Assembly: GCA_959028445.1 (NCBI GenBank) | Contig: CAUFRY010000054.1 | Location: forward strand, 1-9,453 | DNA: 9,453 bases | Source of the DNA: an uncultured Collinsella sp. | Lineage (GTDB): Bacteria > Actinomycetota > Coriobacteriia > Coriobacteriales > Coriobacteriaceae | Direction: 5' to 3' | Part shown: positions 5,849 through 9,453 of the stretch, piece by piece | Layout of the letters: the number at the start of each line of letters is the position of its first letter | Position numbering within the stretch: the first letter of the stretch is position 1 | The notes under the pieces: generated by a model | Told to the model about the DNA's origin: nothing | Databases searched by the model: none | The model's input: only the letters and a program-made list of their open reading frames with translations | Position numbers and translations under genes: made by a program

Positions 5849-6730
5849 ATGAGCAACTGGCTTAAGCTCGAGGGCGATGTCTGCGCCGTGACCGGCGCAC
5901 TCGGCGGTATGGGCGTCGAGATTTGCCGCGAGTTCGCCCGCAACGGCGCCAACGTCGTCCTGCTCGATCTGGACGAGGAAAAGGTCAAGGCCGCAGCCGC
6001 CGACCTCGCCGCCGAGTTTGGCATCCACGCCGAGGGCTACAAGATGAACGCCACCGACGAGGCCGAGGTTCAGGCCGCCGTCGACGCCACCATCGCCGAC
6101 TTCGGTCGCGTCGACGTCCTCGTCAACACCGCCGGTATCCTGCGTTTCGCAGCCATGGAAGACCTGCCGCTGAGCGACTGGGAGCAGGTGCTCAACGTCA
6201 ACCTCACCGGCTACTTCATCACCTCGCAGCGCTTTGGTCGCGAGATGATCAAGGCCGGCCAGGGCCGCCTGGTGCACATCTCGACCGTCGCCAGCCACTC
6301 CCCCGAGACGTTCTCGGGCGTGTACAGCTCTACCAAGGCCGGCGTCAACATGATGTCCAAGATGCTCGCCGCCGAGTGGGGCCCCTACGGCGTGCGCTCC
6401 AACTGCGTCGAGCCCTGCTTCGTCAAGACCCCGATGTCGGCCAATTTCTACGCCGACCCCGAGGTCGAGAAGAGCCGCAGCCGCCTAATCGCCACGCGTC
6501 GCATCGGCGAGGTCAGCGATATCGCCAACGCCGTCATGTTCCTGGCGTCCAAGCGCTCGGACTTTACCACCGGCGACGCCATCAAGGTCGACGGCGGCTT
6601 CTCCAACATGATGGGTGACCTCACCGCCAAGCCCGGCGGCCGTCGCGCCTATGCCGACAACTACCTCAAGAACAAGGGTGTCGAGCTCTGGTCCGATGAG
6701 TCCGGCGTCGCCAAGCCAACTGACCAGTAA
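5849..6730 (+). CDS. Short-chain dehydrogenase/reductase (SDR), NAD-type
   Basis: A 293-residue classical SDR catalysing reversible alcohol/ketone oxidoreduction in the cytoplasm. The Rossmann glycine motif TGALGGMG is at 15-22. Asp40 at the end of the second strand points to NAD(H) rather than NADP(H). N93-T-A-G96 is the structural NNAG motif with Thr for the second Asn. Catalytic residues are N118 (NVNLTG), S145 (or T146), Y159 and K163 (YSSTK). The core ends near VDGG (247-250); the remaining 43 residues are an extra tail beyond the usual 250-residue SDR. The ATG has a purine-rich site (AAGGGA, about 5836-5841) ahead. It is the first gene of a transporter/oxidoreductase set, so it probably oxidises the imported compound; substrate unknown. 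It does not resemble the Collinsella 7-beta-hydroxysteroid dehydrogenase as I remember it. Confidence 0.9.
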   Translation: MSNWLKLEGDVCAVTGALGGMGVEICREFARNGANVVLLDLDEEKVKAAAADLAAEFGIHAEGYKMNATDEAEVQAAVDATIADFGRVDVLVNTAGILRFAAMEDLPLSDWEQVLNVNLTGYFITSQRFGREMIKAGQGRLVHISTVASHSPETFSGVYSSTKAGVNMMSKMLAAEWGPYGVRSNCVEPCFVKTPMSANFYADPEVEKSRSRLIATRRIGEVSDIANAVMFLASKRSDFTTGDAIKVDGGFSNMMGDLTAKPGGRRAYADNYLKNKGVELWSDESGVAKPTDQ

Positions 6731-6742
6731 ACCAACCTGACA

Positions 6743-6773
6743 GGGAGGCCCCGCGGACACGACCGCTCCTCCC
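6743..6773 (+). other. GC-rich stem-loop between SDR and MFS genes
   Basis: GGGAGG (6743-6748) pairs with CCTCCC (6768-6773), and GCGG (6753-6756) with CCGC (6763-6766), around the loop ACACGA. There is no T-run, so it is not a terminator. In mRNA it could stabilise the SDR message end or separate expression of SDR and MFS. The gap is 66 bases and holds no gene. Confidence 0.35.
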
Positions 6774-6796
6774 CCGTATCGATTAGAAAGAGTCCA

Positions 6797-8053
6797 ATGG
6801 CTTCCACCAACTCCAACAAGGGTCGCGCCGTCGTGCTTTCCGCCGCGTGCGTCACCATGTTCTTCATCAGCTCCATCGCGCTGTATTCCGTCGTGAGCAA
6901 GAACCTGCTCGCCGTCTACCCCGAGTGGTCCAGCGCTCTCACCTGGGCCTTCCCGGTCTTTCAGACCATCATGGCCGTGACGGGCATCTTCGCCGGCCGC
7001 ATCTCCGATAAGATCGGCCCGCGCAACGTCGTAATCGCCGCCGCCGTGTGCTACGGCGTGGGCTGGTTCATGTCCGGCACCGTCACCGAGCCGTGGCAGT
7101 TCTACCTGTGGTTCTCGCTTGTCGCCGCCATCGGCAACGGTCTGGGCTATAATCCGGCGCTCACCACCGGCCAAAAGTGGTTCATCGACAAGAAGGGTCT
7201 CGCCTCCGGCATCACCCTGGCCGCTTCGACCGCCGGTCCCGCCGTGCTGTCCCCGGTGCTCGCCTCGCTGCTCATCCCGAGCCTGGGCATCTTTGGCGCC
7301 CTTAAGGCGCTCGGCGTCATCTTCTTTGTGATGATCGCCGCCTCCGCCCTGTTCCTGAAGGCCCCCGAGGCCGGTTGGCTGCCCGAAGGCTTCGAGGCCC
7401 CCAAGGGCGGCGCGCACGCCGGCACCTTCGGCGACCTCACCCCGGGCGAGATGGTCAAGACCCCGCGCTTCTGGGTCCTCATCGTCACCTTCGCCTTTGC
7501 CGCCACCGCGGGCACCCTGCTCGTGGGCAAGGTTGCCTCCATCGCCGCCGTCCAGCTCTTCACCGACCCCACGAGCGCCGCGGCTGTCGCTCTCGGCGGT
7601 GTGGTCGTTTCCGTCAACACCTGCGCCAACCTGGTCGGTCGTCTGTCCTTTGGCCAGATCATCGACAAGCTCGGCGCTTATAAGTCGCTGCTCATCAGCC
7701 TTGTCGTCACCATCGTCGCGCTCGTCATCATGTCGATGAGCTTTACGCAGAGCATGTTCTTTGTGGCGCTCGCCCTGCTCGGCTTTAGCTTTGGCGCCCT
7801 GCTCGTCATCTACCCGCCGCTCACCGGTGGCGCCTTTGGTACCAGCAACATCGGCGTCAACTACGGCATCATGTTTTTGGGCTATGCCGCTTCCACCTGG
7901 ATCAGCCAGCCCATCACCGCCGTGCTGTATCACGCCGAGGCCGGCAGCGCCGCCTACCAGCAGTCCTTCTACGGCGCTATTGTGATCGCCGCCATTGCCG
8001 TCGTGCTCACCGTCTACATGATGGTCTCCGACAGCAAGAAGAAGTCCGCCTAG
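6797..8053 (+). CDS. Major facilitator transporter, OFA (oxalate/formate antiporter)-like
   Basis: A 418-residue inner-membrane transporter with about 12 hydrophobic segments in two halves separated by a hydrophilic loop near residues 190-220. Motif A between TM2 and TM3 reads GRISDKIGPR at 67-76 and is echoed in the second half by GRLSFGQIIDKLG. TTGQKWFIDKKGLASG (123-138) after TM4 is typical of the OFA group, whose members carry small carboxylates (oxalate/formate exchange, monocarboxylate uptake). The N-terminus is short and hydrophilic; the C-terminus ends in KKK. The start at 6797 has only a weak ribosome site (AAAGAG at 6787-6792). Placement between two dehydrogenases suggests uptake of their substrate or export of the product, perhaps a sugar acid or other organic acid. 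Family confident, substrate inferred. Confidence 0.9.
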   Translation: MASTNSNKGRAVVLSAACVTMFFISSIALYSVVSKNLLAVYPEWSSALTWAFPVFQTIMAVTGIFAGRISDKIGPRNVVIAAAVCYGVGWFMSGTVTEPWQFYLWFSLVAAIGNGLGYNPALTTGQKWFIDKKGLASGITLAASTAGPAVLSPVLASLLIPSLGIFGALKALGVIFFVMIAASALFLKAPEAGWLPEGFEAPKGGAHAGTFGDLTPGEMVKTPRFWVLIVTFAFAATAGTLLVGKVASIAAVQLFTDPTSAAAVALGGVVVSVNTCANLVGRLSFGQIIDKLGAYKSLLISLVVTIVALVIMSMSFTQSMFFVALALLGFSFGALLVIYPPLTGGAFGTSNIGVNYGIMFLGYAASTWISQPITAVLYHAEAGSAAYQQSFYGAIVIAAIAVVLTVYMMVSDSKKKSA

Positions 8054-8061
8054 TTTTACCG

Positions 8062-8092
8062 ATGCGACAAAGGGACAGCCCCTTTGTCGCAT
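8062..8092 (+). other. 13-bp perfect stem-loop between MFS and oxidoreductase genes
   Basis: Arms 8062-8074 and 8080-8092 (ATGCGACAAAGGG and its complement) enclose the loop ACAGC. Only a short T stretch follows (TTT at 8092-8094, two of the bases outside the stem), so it would be at most a partial terminator or a message-processing/stability hairpin. A weak internal promoter could follow (TTGTCG at 8084-8089, TATTAA at 8108-8113, 18-base spacer). The stem looks like a recurrent intergenic hairpin, but a second copy is not in the window. Confidence 0.5.
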
Positions 8093-8122
8093 TTCACCGG
8101 TCACCAGTATTAAGGAGTCGAA

Positions 8123-9163
8123 ATGTCTGAGCTCAACCCCGTCCGCATTGCCGTTATCGGCGCCGGCGCCATGGGCCGCAACCACATCCGCTTTGTCACC
8201 GAGGAGCCCGAGGCCGAGCTCGTCGCCATCGCCGACGCCTTTGAGGGCGCCCGCGCCACGGCCGAGGCCGCCGGCGTGCCGTTTTACACCGATCCCGCCC
8301 AGATGATGGACGAGGTCAAGCCCGAGGCCGTCATTATCGCCACCCCCAACGACCTGCACTTGGGCGTTGCCCGCGAGGCTGTGAAGCGCAACATCGTGCC
8401 GTTGGTCGAAAAGCCGATCTCCAACGACCTCGAAGATGCCCAGGCCTTCGCCGCCGAGGCCGAGACCGCCGGCGTGCCCGTGCTCGTGGGCCAGCACCGT
8501 CGCCACAATCCCTTCGTCAACAAGGCCAAGGAGATCATCGAGTCCGGCGAGCTGGGCAAGCTCACCGTGTCGAGCTTCCACTACATGATCTATAAGAATG
8601 ACGAGTACTTCGACGTCGAGTGGCGCCGTAAGAAGGGTGCCGGCCCGATCCTGGTCAACCTGGTTCACGACGTCGACCTGCTCCGCTACCTGCTGGGCGA
8701 GCCCGTCGCCGTCCAGGGCATGCAGTCCAGCGCCGCCCGCGGTTTTGAGACCGAGGACTCCGCCGTGGTCAACGTCCGCTTTGCCGATGGCGCGCTCGCG
8801 AGCATGACCATCTCCGACGCCACCGCCAGCCCCTGGAACTGGGAAGCAACCGCTCGCGAGGATCCGCAGTACCGCCCCTTCGACGCCGACGCCTACTTTA
8901 TCGGCGGCACCAAGGGCGCCCTGTCGCTGCCTCGCCTGCATCAGTTCTCCTACGACGGCGCCTCTAACTGGCACAAGCCGCTGCAGATGGAGATCCCGGC
9001 CGTCGACCCGGCGCTGCCCCACAAGATGCAGCTCAAGCACTTTGTGAAGGTTGTCCGCCGCGAGGTCGAGCCCGTCGTGACCCCCGCCGACAACGTCAAG
9101 ACGCTCACGCTTCTCAACGCCGTCAAGGAGGCCGCCGAGACCGGCCAGCTCGTCGAGCTGTAA
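8123..9163 (+). CDS. Gfo/Idh/MocA-family oxidoreductase
   Basis: A 346-residue protein of usual family length. The N-terminal Rossmann half has IAVIGAGAMGRNH (GxGxxG at 13-18) for NAD(P), followed by IATPNDLH and E96-K97-P98, whose Lys is the family catalytic residue. The C-terminal alpha/beta half carries LVNLVHDVDLLRYLLG (about 177-192) with catalytic-type His182. The acidic or Asn residue that often stands four positions before this His is Val178, with Asn179 next, so this loop appears one residue shorter than in inositol dehydrogenase. Family members oxidise or reduce sugars, cyclitols and sugar derivatives in the cytoplasm. A good site AAGGAG (8112-8117) precedes the ATG by 5 bases. Last gene of the set before a strong terminator; likely the second redox step of the pathway. 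Substrate unknown. Confidence 0.92.
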   Translation: MSELNPVRIAVIGAGAMGRNHIRFVTEEPEAELVAIADAFEGARATAEAAGVPFYTDPAQMMDEVKPEAVIIATPNDLHLGVAREAVKRNIVPLVEKPISNDLEDAQAFAAEAETAGVPVLVGQHRRHNPFVNKAKEIIESGELGKLTVSSFHYMIYKNDEYFDVEWRRKKGAGPILVNLVHDVDLLRYLLGEPVAVQGMQSSAARGFETEDSAVVNVRFADGALASMTISDATASPWNWEATAREDPQYRPFDADAYFIGGTKGALSLPRLHQFSYDGASNWHKPLQMEIPAVDPALPHKMQLKHFVKVVRREVEPVVTPADNVKTLTLLNAVKEAAETGQLVEL

Positions 9164-9235
9164 TGCCTTAAGAGCGGGTCGCGGCAAACTCCCCGCCGAG
9201 CGCCTTGGCCCGCCGCCAACAAGCCCCTCTTCTTT

Positions 9236-9270
9236 GCCCCGCGAGCAGCCTCCTGCCCGCGGGGCCTTTT
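9236..9270 (+). terminator. Rho-independent terminator after the oxidoreductase
   Basis: GCCCCGCG (9236-9243) pairs perfectly with 9258-9265. After one mismatch GCAG (9245-9248) pairs with CTGC (9253-9256) around the loop CCTC. TTTT at 9267-9270 follows. It lies 72 bases after the last stop and closes the SDR-MFS-oxidoreductase set. Confidence 0.85.
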
Positions 9271-9453
9271 GCTACCTTGCCGACGATTTTTCTGGAGCGG
9301 GGGCTATTTTGCACCTCAGTCTGATTCGTTCGCCACGAAATGGGCCTATCTACTACGTTTAACCGATCACCCTCAAGCATGCCGAATTTCGAGAAATAAA
9401 AACCGACGCTCCTATAAGTTGTCAAGAGGCAGTTTGCGGGAGCGTTCTCTCCA
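9271..9453. other. Gene-free right edge with small palindromes and a weak minus-strand promoter
   Basis: No convincing coding frame is present. The stretch is AT-richer than the genes and holds GCATGC (9377-9382), CGAA-T-TTCG (9383-9391) and the inverted repeat ACGCTCC/GGAGCGT (9406-9412 with 9439-9445). On the minus strand a perfect TTGACA (9425-9420) is followed after 18 bases by TTTTAT (9401-9396), a weak promoter candidate directed back toward the terminator. The text resembles intergenic sequence that recurs in Collinsella genomes by my recollection, which is unverified. It could be a leader, a small RNA or a dispersed repeat. Confidence 0.35.

Noticed and set aside
5849..6730. SDR as a bile-acid hydroxysteroid dehydrogenase
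   Set aside because: Collinsella 7-beta-HSDH is an SDR, but as I recall it this protein differs in its glycine motif, active-site surroundings and C-terminal tail, and the neighbours are not bile-acid genes. The assignment would be guesswork.
6485..9187. A 900-residue open frame on the minus strand
   Set aside because: It lies antisense to three clear genes (SDR, MFS, Gfo/Idh/MocA). Its Gly/Asp/His/Val-rich composition is the typical reverse image of C-ending codons, with no domain and no ribosome site.
9168..9425. An 85-residue minus-strand frame starting with TTG
   Set aside because: It reads straight through the strong terminator stem at 9236-9265, its TTG start coincides with a -35-like TTGACA, and it resembles no protein family.
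1..9453. Terminal inverted repeat CTCTTGACA (1-9) and TGTCAAGAG (9420-9428), suggesting the window is one mobile element
   Set aside because: Nine bases, containing the common TTGACA hexamer, at arbitrary window edges; no transposase, integrase or target duplication is present.

Overview
The window looks like chromosomal DNA of a high-GC, gut-type actinobacterium, most likely Collinsella or a close relative in the Coriobacteriia. This is inferred from the C/G-ending codon usage, the style of the ABC exporter pair, and intergenic palindromes that resemble those I associate with Collinsella. No rRNA, tRNA or conserved housekeeping marker is present to prove it. Seven complete protein-coding genes are supported; no transposase, CRISPR array or RNA gene was found.

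Left part (1-4701): a gene-free leader of about 270 bases carries two strong palindromic elements, then a good sigma-70-type promoter (189-217) and a 9-bp inverted repeat just before the first gene. Next comes a tightly packed operon: a MarR-family regulator (273-779) and two half-transporters (772-2586 and 2579-4498), each start overlapping the previous stop by 8 bases. The two half-transporters form a textbook asymmetric heterodimeric ABC exporter. The first has degenerate Walker A, catalytic-Glu and H-loop positions; the second has a degenerate signature (LSQGQ) but intact Walker B and H-loop. The expected logic is a MarR-controlled efflux pump for an unknown, probably hydrophobic or toxic compound. 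The operon is followed by a palindrome with perfect 28-bp arms and then an intrinsic terminator (4668-4701).

Right part (4734-9270): a LysR-type regulator on the minus strand (4734-5612) diverges from a plus-strand set of three genes. These are a short-chain dehydrogenase (5849-6730), an OFA-like major facilitator transporter (6797-8053) and a Gfo/Idh/MocA oxidoreductase (8123-9163), closed by a strong terminator (9236-9270). The shared control region holds four copies of ACCTGCG, two of them over the predicted SDR promoter. Uptake of a small organic acid, sugar acid or cyclitol followed by two NAD(P)-dependent redox steps, controlled by the divergent LysR protein, is the most economical reading. 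The substrate cannot be read from sequence. Gap stem-loops at 6743-6773 and 8062-8092 may adjust relative expression within the set.

Right edge (9271-9453): gene-free, AT-richer sequence with small palindromes and a weak minus-strand promoter candidate; it may be a dispersed intergenic element.

I do not see a clearly unprecedented system. The most interesting leads are the ACCTGCG operator cluster, the uncharacterised SDR/MFS/Gfo-Idh-MocA pathway, the Cys/His-rich MarR sensor paired with the asymmetric exporter, and the large intergenic palindromes.
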